64,000 nt of DNA from an uncultured Syntrophobacterales bacterium (GCA_903928915.1 CAIYSL010000087.1:23509-87508), one strand, 5' to 3'. Counted from the stretch's first letter, positions 44,369 through 54,132 are shown. Notes: generated by a model not told the origin, from the letters alone. Numbers and translations: made by a program.

Positions 44369-45358
44369 CTACTCCTTCTCCAGAGGCAGTCCCGCCAGTT
44401 TCATCTTATCCCGGAACTCGTCCTCGTATTCTTCATAGGTGTGGACCTTGACAGGTGCGTTCCAGGGGTTGACGTGCCGGTTCATCCGGTTGTCGTTGGC
44501 GAGGTTCCGCGTCGGGCTGAGGAAGACCCCGCCCATGTGCATCAGCTTGCTGAAGGGAAACCAGGCCAGGAGCGCACAAACGAAAAGTAGATGAATGGAA
44601 AAAACCGGCCCGACACCCTTCGGGATCGTTGGAGCAAAGGTGACCCACCCGAGGGCCAGATTTTTCACCGCGAGCAAGTCGGCGGGGAAGAAATGCCGCA
44701 TCAGAAGACCCGTCGTCGCGACACCCATGATCAACAGCAGGGCAAAGTAATCGGTGACGAGGGAGATGTAGCGGAGCCGCGGCGCGACCGCCCGCCGGAA
44801 AAACAGGAACGTGAGACCCGCCAGGAGCGCCGCATCGGTAAGATAGAGGGTCGGAGAGCCGATCTCGAAAAACCCGTCGATCGCCGCAAGGGTATTGACC
44901 CAGGCGGCGATCGGCTCTAAGAAGAACCGCAGGTGCCGTACCACGATGATCAGGAGTGACCAGTGGAACAAAAGACCGAAGAACCAGAGCCATTTGGCGC
45001 TTCCGTACACCGGCCGTTGTCCGGCGATTTCCATTTCGGTATTCCGGAAGAGGGACCGGAAGAGGAAGACCTCCATGAACATCCGCCCGATCACACCCGC
45101 AAGGCTCGAGGGACAATCCAACGGATTCCGCCGTATCCAGGGAAGCGACGCCTGCTGGCCGCAGGTCGCGGGAATGCGAAAGGGGACCGGCGACTTTGTC
45201 CAGCGGAAAACACGGGTGACAAAACCGATCAGGAACACCGCCAGGGCTGCGTAGGGGATGACAATTGTAAGCAGGCCTGACCATCCCGCTGAGGTTGCCC
45301 CCACGGAAACCGTCACCAGTACCGCGATAGCGAAGAGCGATATGCCGAGGTTCTTCAT
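44369..45358 (-). CDS. dsrM: DsrM, cytochrome b subunit of DsrMKJOP
   Basis: 329 aa from ATG 45358 (MKNLGISLFAIAVLV). About six helices of the NarI type with His residues in LLFHWSLLIIVVRHLRFF and SIHLLFVCALLAWFPFSKLMHMGG, which ligate two haems b. Transfers electrons from menaquinol to DsrK. Located directly after the second CCG protein. Confidence 0.92.
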   Translation of the reverse strand: MKNLGISLFAIAVLVTVSVGATSAGWSGLLTIVIPYAALAVFLIGFVTRVFRWTKSPVPFRIPATCGQQASLPWIRRNPLDCPSSLAGVIGRMFMEVFLFRSLFRNTEMEIAGQRPVYGSAKWLWFFGLLFHWSLLIIVVRHLRFFLEPIAAWVNTLAAIDGFFEIGSPTLYLTDAALLAGLTFLFFRRAVAPRLRYISLVTDYFALLLIMGVATTGLLMRHFFPADLLAVKNLALGWVTFAPTIPKGVGPVFSIHLLFVCALLAWFPFSKLMHMGGVFLSPTRNLANDNRMNRHVNPWNAPVKVHTYEEYEDEFRDKMKLAGLPLEKE

Positions 45359-45363
45359 GGCCG

Positions 45364-46968
45364 TCAATGCCACTCCCACTGGATGAATGGCTGCTTGAGG
45401 TCGACCATGGCATTGACGATCAACTCCACAAGCCCGCCGTAGTAGATGCTCGACTTCTCCCACGCCCCGTAATAATCGAGCATATCCCGAAACTGACCTT
45501 TGCAGTTGGAGCAGGGTGCGCAAACGTACTTTTTGACTTCCGGGCCCGGAGCATCCTGGAAGGCGTCGAGGACCTGTTTCATCTTCATTCGTCCGGAGAC
45601 CGAATTACGCCAGTCGGGGAAATTTGTCGATTGCGTGATGGCGAACCCGCTCCCCCCGCCGCAGCAATAATTCTCCACCCCGTGGGGGGTCATCTCCCGA
45701 AACTGGGGGCAGATCTTTTTCAGAATCCTCCGTTGGGGCTCCACAATCCCCATCAGCCGCACCATGTTGCAGGGGTCGTGGAGGGTGACGGGAAAGTCAT
45801 TCCGGCTGGGGTCAAGTTTGATCCGGCCGCTCATGACGATCTCCTCCAGCAGGGGAAGGCTGCTCTCCCGGGGGATATTGAGGTCGCCGGCGACGACACG
45901 GTCGGCGATGACGATCCCGGCCTTGTGGGCATGGCCGCATTCCCCAAAGGAAATCTTCCGCACGCCGAGCGATTTTGCAGCCTGGGACTGGCGAATGGCA
46001 ACCCGGGCAAACTGGACGTCGTCGTACCAGACCCCGTAATTAATGGAATCGTAACCGGCGATCTCGCTAGAGAGGGTCCAGTCCACTCCTGCGGCGTCCA
46101 GGATGATGACAAAGGCCTCCAGGTTTTCCGGCCAGGCGATGAACTCTCCGGCATTATGGATGAGCAGGATCTCCGCGCCCTTCTTATCGACTGGGATCTT
46201 GATCTTCCTGCCGAGCTTCGCTTCGATCTCCTCCTCGGTAAACTCGAGGATGTCCTTCAGGGCTGCAGGCGTCATCCCCGTTGAAGAGCCGACCCGAAGC
46301 TGCTGGACAGACCCTTTTTCATGGATCTCCTTGGGGGCGATCCCCATCTGCTGGCTGAAGACCTTGCGTATCTCCCGGCTTACGAGGGCATTGTCACAAC
46401 CGAGCAGACACACCTGAGCGCAACGCCGGCACAGGGTGCACCGGTAGGCCAATTCGGCCAACCGCGCGAGGGTCTGCCAGTTGAGCTCGATGTCGCTTCC
46501 CTTGATCTTCCGCAGGAGGGGATGCTCCTTCTTGACATAAGTGCTGACGATCCGCCGGAAGAGTTCCGGCCGCATCGTGGGCCGGTAGATGTCCTGGCGT
46601 CCGCTGGACACGTAGACCGGACACGCATCGGAGCAGATCTGACACTTCACGCAGTACTCGAGGGTGTGCATAAGCGGTTGGAGAAAGGTCCAGTTGTCCT
46701 CCACGGAAAAGAGCTTTTCCAGACCGGCCAGAAATTTTTCGATGAAGGCCTTCTCCTCCTCCGGTGTCGCCGGAGGTTGCAGACCGACCGCAACGATTCC
46801 GTCCAGCGTCGTATCCATGCGCTTGCGCTGGTCATCGGTCAGTGTCCGGATGGGCGGTTTCTCCATCTTGTCGTAGGGCGGCGGCAGGGCAATGAACTCG
46901 GCCGGGTCTAGTTCGGTCACCTGCCCACCCAGGCGGGTAAATTCTGCGACGTGAACGGTTTTTTTCAT
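45364..46968 (-). CDS. DsrK-like (HmcF/TmcB-type) CCG iron-sulfur protein
   Basis: 534 aa. Ferredoxin motifs CVKCQICSDACPVYVSSGRQ and CTLCRRCAQVCLLGC, then CCG motifs (DPCNMVRLMG, YCCGGGSGF, CAPCSNCKGQ). The second-half CCG is complete, unlike DsrK, where CxxC is CMCAID. It lacks the DsrK signature after the first cluster and resembles HmcF/TmcB, the cytoplasmic partner of a cytochrome b. Paired with the preceding membrane gene and inserted between dsrC and dsrM, so it is likely a second DsrC-reducing module (inference). Confidence 0.82.
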   Translation of the reverse strand: MKKTVHVAEFTRLGGQVTELDPAEFIALPPPYDKMEKPPIRTLTDDQRKRMDTTLDGIVAVGLQPPATPEEEKAFIEKFLAGLEKLFSVEDNWTFLQPLMHTLEYCVKCQICSDACPVYVSSGRQDIYRPTMRPELFRRIVSTYVKKEHPLLRKIKGSDIELNWQTLARLAELAYRCTLCRRCAQVCLLGCDNALVSREIRKVFSQQMGIAPKEIHEKGSVQQLRVGSSTGMTPAALKDILEFTEEEIEAKLGRKIKIPVDKKGAEILLIHNAGEFIAWPENLEAFVIILDAAGVDWTLSSEIAGYDSINYGVWYDDVQFARVAIRQSQAAKSLGVRKISFGECGHAHKAGIVIADRVVAGDLNIPRESSLPLLEEIVMSGRIKLDPSRNDFPVTLHDPCNMVRLMGIVEPQRRILKKICPQFREMTPHGVENYCCGGGSGFAITQSTNFPDWRNSVSGRMKMKQVLDAFQDAPGPEVKKYVCAPCSNCKGQFRDMLDYYGAWEKSSIYYGGLVELIVNAMVDLKQPFIQWEWH

Positions 46969-46977
46969 GGACTATCC

Positions 46978-47904
46978 TTATTTTTTTTCGGGCAATCCTG
47001 ATTCTATTGCCGCCTCTACCCAGCTCTTTCCCTTCGGGATATGCTTCCCCTCCCAGGAAATCTTCTGCTGCAGCAGCCCCAGGATGCGTTTCTCCAGGGC
47101 ACTGCCGCGAAGGTTCGGTTCATCGTCCCAGCGGATGAAAAAGTAGGCCAGGATCCGCGTGATGTAGTGCGTTGAACGCGTGAAGGGCAGATAGATCAGG
47201 AAGAGGTCGAACAGGACGATGTGGAGTATCGTCACAGGGTGAAGCTCCGGTGGTGTCAGGGTGATCAACCCCACCCAATAGGTCCGGTATTCATCCAGTG
47301 TCGGATCGAGGAAGAGCCAGGCGAGAAGACCGCTGCCGTAGACGACGAGGAAGAATAGATAATTGAAGTAATTCATCGGCATCGAGAAGTTGCGAAGCCC
47401 CCGATCCGCGAGCCGGACGATCGGCATGCCCATGCTGCCGAACGTCCCGGTTACGAACGCGATGCCCCCCGTGATGAGCAGGAGGTAGTAAAAGCCTTTT
47501 CCCGCCAGTTGCGCGGAACCTGCGGCGATATCCAGGCCGGCGACCATTGCAGCGGCGGCAAAGAAACAGAGGACATGGAACGTGATGATGAAAATGAAGC
47601 CGAGATGCCAGGGAAGGAGGAAGAGCCAGTAAAGCCGGTTGCGTTCGTAATACTCTCCCATGTAGAAATTATCTTTCAGGGAGTACAGCAGGCTTCGCCA
47701 GGTATTTCTCGGACGCGGTTTTGTCCACCATTCCGGCTGTTCATAGTAAGAGCCGCCGTACCGGTAGTGCTCCTCATGGATGACGGGATAGAGGTCCCAC
47801 CTGATGTGAGGCGGCATCCTCAGCCACGCGACGATTTTAACCGAGTACACAACCACAATGAACACGTAGGCGATGTACGTCAGAACGACGATCAACGTTC
47901 CCAT
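46978..47904 (-). CDS. DsrM-like (HmcE/TmcC-type) cytochrome b membrane protein
   Basis: 308 aa, about six helices, NarI-like. His residues in LLPWHLGFIFIITFHVLCFF and PVTILHIVLFDLFLIYLPFTRSTHY are placed to bind haem b. The N-terminal helix precedes a soluble insert with YPVIHEEHYRYGGSYYEQP. It is shorter than the DsrM at 44369-45358 and pairs with the CCG protein 9 nt downstream as in HmcE/HmcF or TmcC/TmcB. Confidence 0.8.
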   Translation of the reverse strand: MGTLIVVLTYIAYVFIVVVYSVKIVAWLRMPPHIRWDLYPVIHEEHYRYGGSYYEQPEWWTKPRPRNTWRSLLYSLKDNFYMGEYYERNRLYWLFLLPWHLGFIFIITFHVLCFFAAAAMVAGLDIAAGSAQLAGKGFYYLLLITGGIAFVTGTFGSMGMPIVRLADRGLRNFSMPMNYFNYLFFLVVYGSGLLAWLFLDPTLDEYRTYWVGLITLTPPELHPVTILHIVLFDLFLIYLPFTRSTHYITRILAYFFIRWDDEPNLRGSALEKRILGLLQQKISWEGKHIPKGKSWVEAAIESGLPEKK

Positions 47905-47934
47905 GAATTCCTCTTTCCTCGGGCGAGATTCTTC

Positions 47935-48255
47935 TTAGACGCATCCGGTCGGCTTCGAAAGGCCGGCGAGCTTACACGCCCCCTTTGCCGGACCGGAGGG
48001 AAAAAGCACATAAATCTTTTTCAGGTCAAATCCCGTGTCTTTACACATCTTCCTGATCATGGGGGCGATGCCGAACTGGGCATAGTACTCCCTGATGTAA
48101 TCGATCAATTTCCAATGTTCCTCGGTAAGTTCTCCCTCGATGCCTTCGATGGTCGCGTAACCCTGCGCGAAATCTCTAGTCCATTTTTCAAGTTCCTGCA
48201 GGAAACCGTCCTCATCCACTTCGTAACTCTTTCCTCCAACCTCTAACTGCGGCAT
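47935..48255 (-). CDS. dsrC: DsrC, sulfur-carrier protein
   Basis: 106 aa. The flexible C-terminal arm holds both redox cysteines: GACKLAGLSKPTGCV, with the last one penultimate and ten residues between them, so this is a functional DsrC and not a TusE/RspA variant. It carries the sulfite-derived sulfur as a trisulfide from DsrAB to DsrK. Lies 36 nt after dsrN. Confidence 0.96.
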   Translation of the reverse strand: MPQLEVGGKSYEVDEDGFLQELEKWTRDFAQGYATIEGIEGELTEEHWKLIDYIREYYAQFGIAPMIRKMCKDTGFDLKKIYVLFPSGPAKGACKLAGLSKPTGCV

Positions 48256-48290
48256 ATCTTTACTCCCCCTCTATATTATTTTTGTTGATT

Positions 48291-49790
48291 CTACTGATAC
48301 AAACCCACAAGCCCCGGCGAAACCGAATGTCTCGATGTTCCGGACATCTCTGTGACAACCGGTGCTCCACTTGCCGACCACGCCTGCTCCCACGATCTGC
48401 TTCTTCCGTAACAAACGGCCTTTTCCAATAATGTTCTTGCCCAGCCTTTCGTTCCCGAGGCGTGGACATGGGAATAGGTGGCCAGAACATTCTTATAGAG
48501 CAGACCGTCCCTGCCCCCATGGATACCCTGCCCCCGCTTCACTTTAAAGACCAAGGTAAAGGACCCCTCTCCCCATTCCGGGATATGGGAGTAATGAAAC
48601 TCGTGACCGTGAAGGGTCTCCCCGGGGGCGAAATAAGGATTGGGCGAATCAACTTCAAGGACCGTGTACCCGTGACCTTGCGGGCGCTTGTCCAAAACAA
48701 AGCGGAAAGGAAACACCCCGGTCATCGGAAATGCTTTGTCTTCCACAAGGAGCTCTTTCCCCAGATACATCAAGCCTCCGCACTCCGCATAAACGGGAAG
48801 CCCCGCCTCCACGGCTTTGCGGAGTGATTGATGAAAACCAGTGTTGGCGGCCAACTCAGCGGCGTGGGATTCGGGGAAACCGCCTCCAATGTAAAGGGCA
48901 TCTACCGGCGGAAGTTCCCTGTCGTTCAGAGCGCTGCATTCGACAAGCGCAGCCCCCGCTCTCTCGAGAGCCTCCAGATTGTCCGGATAGTAGAACCAGA
49001 AGGCGGAGTCTCGGATGATGCCGATTCTCGGTTGTCCCGAGGCGCAAGAATGCCGTTCTTCTTGCCGTCTGTCCGGCTCATCGAAATCGACGGAAGAGGC
49101 GCCCCGGGCAATCTCCCACACTCTTTCCACATCGACGTGCCCACCCACGATACGGGCCGCCTCGTTCACTGCCCGTTCAGCCCCCGGGTGTTCGCGCGGA
49201 GGAACGAGTCCCATATGCCGCTCGGGAAAGATCCCCTCCTCTATCCGGGGGAGCTCCCCCAACACCGGAACTCCGCAACGGTCCTCGACGGCGGAACGGA
49301 TGACGGCTCCATGACGCCGCCCTCCGATCCGATTCAGGATGACGCCCCTGATGTCAACCCTGGAATCGAAGTGTTGACAGCCGAGGATCATGGCGGCTAC
49401 GGTGCGTGTGGCCATACTGCAGTCCACTACCAATATGACCGGCGCCTGTAGCAGTTTGGCAAGCTCGGCCGTGCTGTAGCTTCCCTCATGGTCCATGCCG
49501 TCATACAGCCCCCTGTTTCCCTCCACCAAGGCGCCGGCGGTATGCCGTGTATGGGTTGAAAAGGAGGAAAGGACCCCCTCTTTTCCCATCAGGAAGAGAT
49601 CCAGATTATAGCAGGGATGCCCTGTGGCCATCTCAAGCCAGGCAGCATCGATATAATCAGGCCCCTTCTTGAAGGGAGACAGCGCCTTACCCCTGAGATT
49701 GAGGCATGCCCCAACTCCCACAGTCAAAAAGGTCTTCCCTGAATTCCCTCGGAGGGCAGAAAAAACCACCCTCGGGCGATCAACCGTCAT
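48291..49790 (-). CDS. dsrN: DsrN, cobyrinate a,c-diamide synthase-like siroheme amidase
   Basis: 499 aa of the CobB/CbiA family. N-terminal P-loop (ALRGNSGKTFLTVGVG), a DYIDAAWLE region, and a C-terminal class I glutaminase domain with YIGGGFPESHA, catalytic Cys in YAECGGLMYL and His in YSHVHAS. In dsr operons this protein amidates sirohaem for DsrAB. Located between dsrD and dsrC. Confidence 0.93.
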   Translation of the reverse strand: MTVDRPRVVFSALRGNSGKTFLTVGVGACLNLRGKALSPFKKGPDYIDAAWLEMATGHPCYNLDLFLMGKEGVLSSFSTHTRHTAGALVEGNRGLYDGMDHEGSYSTAELAKLLQAPVILVVDCSMATRTVAAMILGCQHFDSRVDIRGVILNRIGGRRHGAVIRSAVEDRCGVPVLGELPRIEEGIFPERHMGLVPPREHPGAERAVNEAARIVGGHVDVERVWEIARGASSVDFDEPDRRQEERHSCASGQPRIGIIRDSAFWFYYPDNLEALERAGAALVECSALNDRELPPVDALYIGGGFPESHAAELAANTGFHQSLRKAVEAGLPVYAECGGLMYLGKELLVEDKAFPMTGVFPFRFVLDKRPQGHGYTVLEVDSPNPYFAPGETLHGHEFHYSHIPEWGEGSFTLVFKVKRGQGIHGGRDGLLYKNVLATYSHVHASGTKGWARTLLEKAVCYGRSRSWEQAWSASGAPVVTEMSGTSRHSVSPGLVGLYQ

Positions 49791-49807
49791 CGCGTCTCTT
49801 CTCTGCT

Positions 49808-50050
49808 CTATTCTTTGCAGTCTTCCGTTTCGTGCTGGATCCCAGCGCCCTTGAGCCCGATCATGGTGGTACTGCCGCTTGACCAGTACTCGAGGAGACC
49901 TTCGGCGACCATTTTGTTTACAAGCTTGCTGACTTCCCTCGGGCTTCTATCAGGGAACATGTTATTGAAGTCTTTCAGATAGAACTTCGTCTTCAGTGTC
50001 TTGCACTTCAATGTATCAATAATCAGCTTCTTGTCCTCTTCGGCACCCAT
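49808..50050 (-). CDS. dsrD: DsrD, winged-helix activator of DsrAB
   Basis: 80 aa winged-helix protein (FYLKDFNNMFPDRSPREVSKL). DsrD occurs in sulfite/sulfate reducers and is largely absent from sulfur oxidisers; it has been reported to stimulate DsrAB activity. Lies 14 nt after dsrB. Its presence is the main evidence that the pathway here runs in the reductive direction. Confidence 0.95.
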   Translation of the reverse strand: MGAEEDKKLIIDTLKCKTLKTKFYLKDFNNMFPDRSPREVSKLVNKMVAEGLLEYWSSGSTTMIGLKGAGIQHETEDCKE

Positions 50051-50064
50051 CTGACACCTCGTTT

Positions 50065-51180
50065 CTAAAATTTAAACTGCGTGCTGGTACGCCACGTCGT
50101 GTAGGCAAAACGGTAGTCGTCGATCAGGTGTTCCGTGAATGGCAGATCCGTCTTCTCGAAAAACCTCTCCCAGCCGATCCTGGCGGCCCAATCACCGAGG
50201 CGTTCGTATTTCTTCGCGTCTTTCGCATAGGTGTTGAGTATCTTCTTGACCGCCTCCACGGTCTGCGGCCAGCGAGGTGCCTCATTGGGAAGGAAAGGAA
50301 CCACAACCTTGGAAAACATCGGGGCGGTAATCCGGTTCGAAAGCTTCCCTCCCACCAGGATTGCCACGCCGCTCCCCTCCGCATCCGCCAGCGGCATGGC
50401 AGGACACATGGTGAAACAATTGCCGCAGTACATGCACTTGTCGTTGTTCACCACCACGCTCTTCTTGTCATTTACGGTGGTCGCTTTGATGGCTCCCGTG
50501 GGGCAAGACGCGACGGCGAGAGGAATCTCGCACATATTCGACAAGTTTTCATGATCCACCATGGGCGGTTTGCGGTGCACGCCCAGAATGGCGATGTCGG
50601 AGCAATGAACGGCGCCGCACATGTTCAGGCAACAAGCCAGGGATATCCTGACATGCGCCGGCAGTCTCATCTTCCCGAAATCTTCGTATAATTCATCCAT
50701 GACCGCCTTGACCACACCCGACGCATCGATCGCCGCGGTATGGCAATGGAGATACCCCTGGGTATGGACGATATTCGTCAGACCCGCCCCCGTGCCGCCG
50801 CGGGGAAACTTGAGCGATCCGCCGGCGAATTTCCTTTGTTCCAGATCCTCGATCAGCGGCTTCACTTTCGCTTCGTCATCGACCATAAACTCGATGTTGT
50901 TGCGCGTGGTCCAGCGGACGTAGCCGTCGCAGTGCTTGTCGGCTATATCGCATATCTCGCGAATATGGGTGGCGCTCATCACCCGTGCGCCGCCCACCCG
51001 TACGGTGAACACCTTCTCCCCTGTCTCGGAGACATGCACCAGCAGGCCCGGCTCGAGGATTTCGTGGTACAGCCATTTGCCGAAATTTTTCTTGATGACG
51101 GGAGGCAGAAACTCCTTGTAATCCCGGGGGCCGATATCGGTGATCCTGTCCTTCATTGGATTTTTGGGATCGTAACCCAT
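50065..51180 (-). CDS. dsrB: Dissimilatory sulfite reductase beta subunit DsrB
   Basis: 371 aa. Sirohaem/[4Fe-4S] ligands in [17 protein letters not shown] and the SCPTGAIK region; inserted ferredoxin domain [15 protein letters not shown]. The end [16 protein letters not shown] is typical of DsrB. Ten bases separate it from dsrA. With DsrA it reduces sulfite, handing sulfur to DsrC. Confidence 0.97.
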   Translation of the reverse strand: MGYDPKNPMKDRITDIGPRDYKEFLPPVIKKNFGKWLYHEILEPGLLVHVSETGEKVFTVRVGGARVMSATHIREICDIADKHCDGYVRWTTRNNIEFMVDDEAKVKPLIEDLEQRKFAGGSLKFPRGGTGAGLTNIVHTQGYLHCHTAAIDASGVVKAVMDELYEDFGKMRLPAHVRISLACCLNMCGAVHCSDIAILGVHRKPPMVDHENLSNMCEIPLAVASCPTGAIKATTVNDKKSVVVNNDKCMYCGNCFTMCPAMPLADAEGSGVAILVGGKLSNRITAPMFSKVVVPFLPNEAPRWPQTVEAVKKILNTYAKDAKKYERLGDWAARIGWERFFEKTDLPFTEHLIDDYRFAYTTWRTSTQFKF

Positions 51181-51190
51181 TTTGAACCTC

Positions 51191-52498
51191 CTATTTCTGG
51201 TGTCGTTTTCTGAAGTCTTTGATGTCCCGTTCCCATCCTCCGGGGATGTCCGCTTCCTTCCAGAAGATGTAGGGGTTCGACCTGGGTTCCTTGATCATGC
51301 GGGGATCCGGTTTCACTTCGCAGACCTCGAGGAATTTTGCAAATCCCTTGCGCTGCATCAGTTCACCGAGCCGTTCACGGCTCCGTCCCTCTTCGGACCA
51401 CCAATCCCATATCTTTTCAATCAGTTCCTTCAGCTCATTGAACGGCTCTTCCATCGGCATGAAGGGGATGGTGAGGGTCGAAAGCTGCGCCCCCTCCAGA
51501 ATCGGGGCTTTGGCGCCGAAGAGAATCGAAGCGCCCGTCTCTGTTCCGATCCGCAGGGCCCGGGGCATCGTGTTGATGCAATGCATGCACCGGTTGCACT
51601 CCTTGTTGTTGATTCCGAGTTTATTCCCATTCCAGCCCATGCAATGGGTGGGACACAGGTCGATCACCTCTTTGACGATATCAAAGGGACCCCAATCTCG
51701 ACCGGCATGTGCGCCCCCATCGGGCTTGAATTCGCCGCCTACATAGGCACGCACCGCCTCCTGATCGATACGGATGTCATCCTTCCACGTCCCGATCACC
51801 GACATGTCCGACCTGGCGATCGAGGCAACGCATCCGTTGGGGCAGCCGTCGAACTTCATTTTGAATTTATAGCCGAACGAGGGTCGGTGCAATTCGTCCT
51901 GGTATTCCATCGTGAAGTTGCGGCAGGCCTCCTGGGTGTCGTAGCAGGCGAACTCGCAACGGGACTTTCCGATACAGCAGTTCGGCGATCTGAGGTTGGA
52001 TCCTGAACCGCCAAGGTCCTGATTAAGGTTGTGGGTGAGTTCCCAGAAGACCTCCTCCAACTGCGGGGTGGTCGTTCCCAGCAGGATGATATCGCCGGTC
52101 GAACCATGCATGTTGGTGATGCCGCTGCCCCGCCTCTCCCACAACTCGCACATCTGCCTCAGAAATTCGGTCTTGTAGAAGTAACTGGAGGGCTGATTCA
52201 CGCGAAGGGTATGAAAATCCTTTATCGCCGGGAATTGTTCGGGCTGATCGCAGTATCTGCCGATCACGCCTCCGCCATACCCGAAAACACCCGCGACGCC
52301 GCCGTGTTTCCAGTGTCCTTCCTGGTCTTTTAGGGAAAGCTCGAGAAGATCGAGCAGATCGTCACAAACCTCCTTCGGTGTCTGTAAATCAACGTCGGTC
52401 TGGTTTCTCCACTCGGCCTCTTGTCTTATGTCGGAGACAAAACTCGGCCATTTTCCCTTTTCCAATTCATCAAGCATCGGAGTCTTACGCTTTGCCAT
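51191..52498 (-). CDS. dsrA: Dissimilatory sulfite reductase alpha subunit DsrA
   Basis: 435 aa from ATG 52498 (GGAGG 8 nt upstream); the frame extends further upstream without support. Landmarks: [28 protein letters not shown], cluster ligands in [15 protein letters not shown] and [15 protein letters not shown], and the ferredoxin insert [13 protein letters not shown]. Starts 27 nt after the TPR gene, so the dsr transcript appears to include three genes in front of dsrA. Confidence 0.97.
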   Translation of the reverse strand: MAKRKTPMLDELEKGKWPSFVSDIRQEAEWRNQTDVDLQTPKEVCDDLLDLLELSLKDQEGHWKHGGVAGVFGYGGGVIGRYCDQPEQFPAIKDFHTLRVNQPSSYFYKTEFLRQMCELWERRGSGITNMHGSTGDIILLGTTTPQLEEVFWELTHNLNQDLGGSGSNLRSPNCCIGKSRCEFACYDTQEACRNFTMEYQDELHRPSFGYKFKMKFDGCPNGCVASIARSDMSVIGTWKDDIRIDQEAVRAYVGGEFKPDGGAHAGRDWGPFDIVKEVIDLCPTHCMGWNGNKLGINNKECNRCMHCINTMPRALRIGTETGASILFGAKAPILEGAQLSTLTIPFMPMEEPFNELKELIEKIWDWWSEEGRSRERLGELMQRKGFAKFLEVCEVKPDPRMIKEPRSNPYIFWKEADIPGGWERDIKDFRKRHQK

Positions 52499-52524
52499 CA
52501 AAAAACCTCCTCTCCCGTTAGATC

Positions 52525-53148
52525 TTATTTTCGCACTACCCCTAATTCCTTCAGAAACTCCGGATGTACCTCGTACCCGTACGCCAATGCCTGTTCGCAA
52601 TGTGCCGTCGCCGTGGCCGTATCTCCCCGCTGAAGATAGGCGACGGCCAGGTTGTTGTGGGCAACGGCGAAGCGGGGAGCGATTTCAATGGCTTTTCTGC
52701 TGCGGGCGATACTCTCCTCGACCCTGCCCTGTCTCAGGTAGGCGCTGCCCAAATCGCTCCAGGCCTGAACAAACTTCGGATCCTTTTGAACGGCCGTTTC
52801 AAGCATCTCAATGGCCCGGTCGATCTCGCCAAGCTGCAGGTAGGCAAAGCCGATATTCCCGTAAGGAACCGCGTAATCCGCCCGGAAGGCGATTACCCTT
52901 CGGCAGAGTTCAATCCCCTTTTCCATTTCCCCCTTCTGGAAACAGATCCCGCTCAGGTTGATGTACGCCTCCGCCAGTTCGGGGCTCTCCGCGATCGCCG
53001 CCACAAACTCCCGAGCGGCATCGTCCCATCGGTGCAGTTTGATAAGCGCGATCCCCAAATGGTAATGGGACATGGCGCAGCCGGGGTTCTGGGCCACGTG
53101 TTCCCGGAGCTCCGTCACTATCTGTTCCGTGGACTTCCGTTCCGTCAT
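52525..53148 (-). CDS. Tetratricopeptide-repeat protein within the dsr operon
   Basis: 207 aa composed almost entirely of about five TPR units (for example MSHYHLGIALIKLHRWDDAA, AYINLSGICFQKGEMEKGIE, AWSDLGSAYLRQGRVEESIA), no signal peptide. TPR proteins act as assembly or docking scaffolds. Its ATG overlaps the stop of the 120-aa gene, and dsrA follows 27 nt downstream. It could assist assembly of DsrAB or the membrane complex; that is inference from position only. Confidence 0.85.
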   Translation of the reverse strand: MTERKSTEQIVTELREHVAQNPGCAMSHYHLGIALIKLHRWDDAAREFVAAIAESPELAEAYINLSGICFQKGEMEKGIELCRRVIAFRADYAVPYGNIGFAYLQLGEIDRAIEMLETAVQKDPKFVQAWSDLGSAYLRQGRVEESIARSRKAIEIAPRFAVAHNNLAVAYLQRGDTATATAHCEQALAYGYEVHPEFLKELGVVRK

Positions 53149-53507
53149 CCCTGGCCTTTTCCCAAATAATCACGGTACCAGCAGGAGAAATCGTAGCTAC
53201 CCCGCCAGTGGTCTTCGCCGCCGGTGATCCCCATACAGGTCTCCCAGGCCCCCTGGCCGTAGGCGTTGCCGTACCCTTCCTGAGGGCACTCCCGCAAAAA
53301 TTTTCTCATCAGGGACAATGCCGTTTCCCTGCGCTGGGCGATCCGGAGGTCGATCGGGTCCTTCGGGGGAAGAAACGGGTCCCACTGTTCGTATCCCTTG
53401 GCAAGAATTCTTTTCCGACTCCTGGCGGACATGGCATCGAAAATGGCCTTTTTTTTCTGTTCGTCGGCGGTAAGCCCAGCCACGAGATGTTCGCCTCCCG
53501 TCATCAA
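53145..53507 (-). CDS. Hypothetical 120-aa protein of the dsr operon
   Basis: Not recognised. 120 aa, charged and helical at the N-terminus (ADEQKKKAIFDAMSARSRKR), then WDPFLPPKDPIDLR and a Gly/Trp/aromatic-rich C-terminal half with three Cys (REC, ETC, FSC) that could be structural or redox. No signal peptide or membrane helix. Translationally coupled on both sides (ATGA overlaps with the 107-aa gene and the TPR gene), so all three are made together with DsrAB. Confidence 0.75.
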   Translation of the reverse strand: MMTGGEHLVAGLTADEQKKKAIFDAMSARSRKRILAKGYEQWDPFLPPKDPIDLRIAQRRETALSLMRKFLRECPQEGYGNAYGQGAWETCMGITGGEDHWRGSYDFSCWYRDYLGKGQG

Positions 53508-53827
53508 AAGGTCTTTTGCAGAAGCTCTTTGCCGGCAAAGGGGTTGTACAGTTTCAAGATGGCGCCTTTCATCACATCCAGGCTCTTTATCGAGAGGATC
53601 ATATTCATCACCAGATTCTCCGCCTGTTCCGGGAGCACGAAGCCATTGGGAGCGTCGTAGGTCAAATCCGGGAAACCCTTCGCAAGCTTCTTCTGCTCCT
53701 TGGCGGTCACTCCCACCCTGATGGCCTTCTTGCCGTCGATTTCCTGAATCTCACCGGCGAGCCCGACGCCTTCAAGTTTTTTGATCTTCTCCTCGTCAAG
53801 AAAGATATTGAGATAATAGTCCGCCAT
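53504..53827 (-). CDS. Hypothetical 107-aa protein, first gene of the dsr operon
   Basis: Not recognised. ATG 53827 has AGGAGGTGG just upstream; a longer frame runs to 54127 but crosses the inferred transcription start. 107 aa, no Cys, mixed alpha/beta pattern (YYLNIFLDEEKIKKLEG, AIRVGVTAKEQKKLAKG) with an amphipathic C-terminal helix; soluble. It is separated from the promoter at 54094-54132 by a ~270-nt leader. Confidence 0.75.
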   Translation of the reverse strand: MADYYLNIFLDEEKIKKLEGVGLAGEIQEIDGKKAIRVGVTAKEQKKLAKGFPDLTYDAPNGFVLPEQAENLVMNMILSIKSLDVMKGAILKLYNPFAGKELLQKTF

Positions 53828-54093
53828 GCACCCACCTCCTGTCTGCAAAATGTTCATAAACAATGCCGCCGTCGTTTCACCTTCAATCACATCTTCTGTA
53901 CCAGAACCGACGAATCTTCCGGCCGTGCCGGCCTGCCGGGATATCTTTCGGTTTCTCCGCGCCGGGCCTTCTCGCGAGGCGAGGTGCAGCTCCCTATCCC
54001 GGGGGGCTTCCCGGTACGGAGGCGCTTTTTTCTTCCGTTGTGCCCGTAAGCCTGGAGAGAAACAGTAGGCTGCAGACCGTGCTTCCGGTCGAA
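53828..54093 (-). other. Leader of the dsr operon
   Basis: About 270 nt between the inferred transcription start (~54097) and the first ATG. No gene, riboswitch or terminator is recognisable. The length is unusual for this genome, where other leaders are 25-100 nt. Confidence 0.5.
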
Positions 54094-54132
54094 TGTGTAG
54101 ACATGTGTAGCAGAGGACTTGCCGCAATGCAA
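54094..54132 (-). promoter_or_regulatory. dsr operon promoter with GntR/HutC-type operator
   Basis: Minus strand: -35 TTGCAT (54127-54132), 17-nt spacer ending TGC, -10 TACACA (54104-54109), then TGTCTACACA (54094-54103) over the expected start site. The same layout and spacing occur at 57974-58012 and 62115-62153. A repressor on TGTCTACACA (contains GTNTANAC) would block initiation. Confidence 0.7.
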
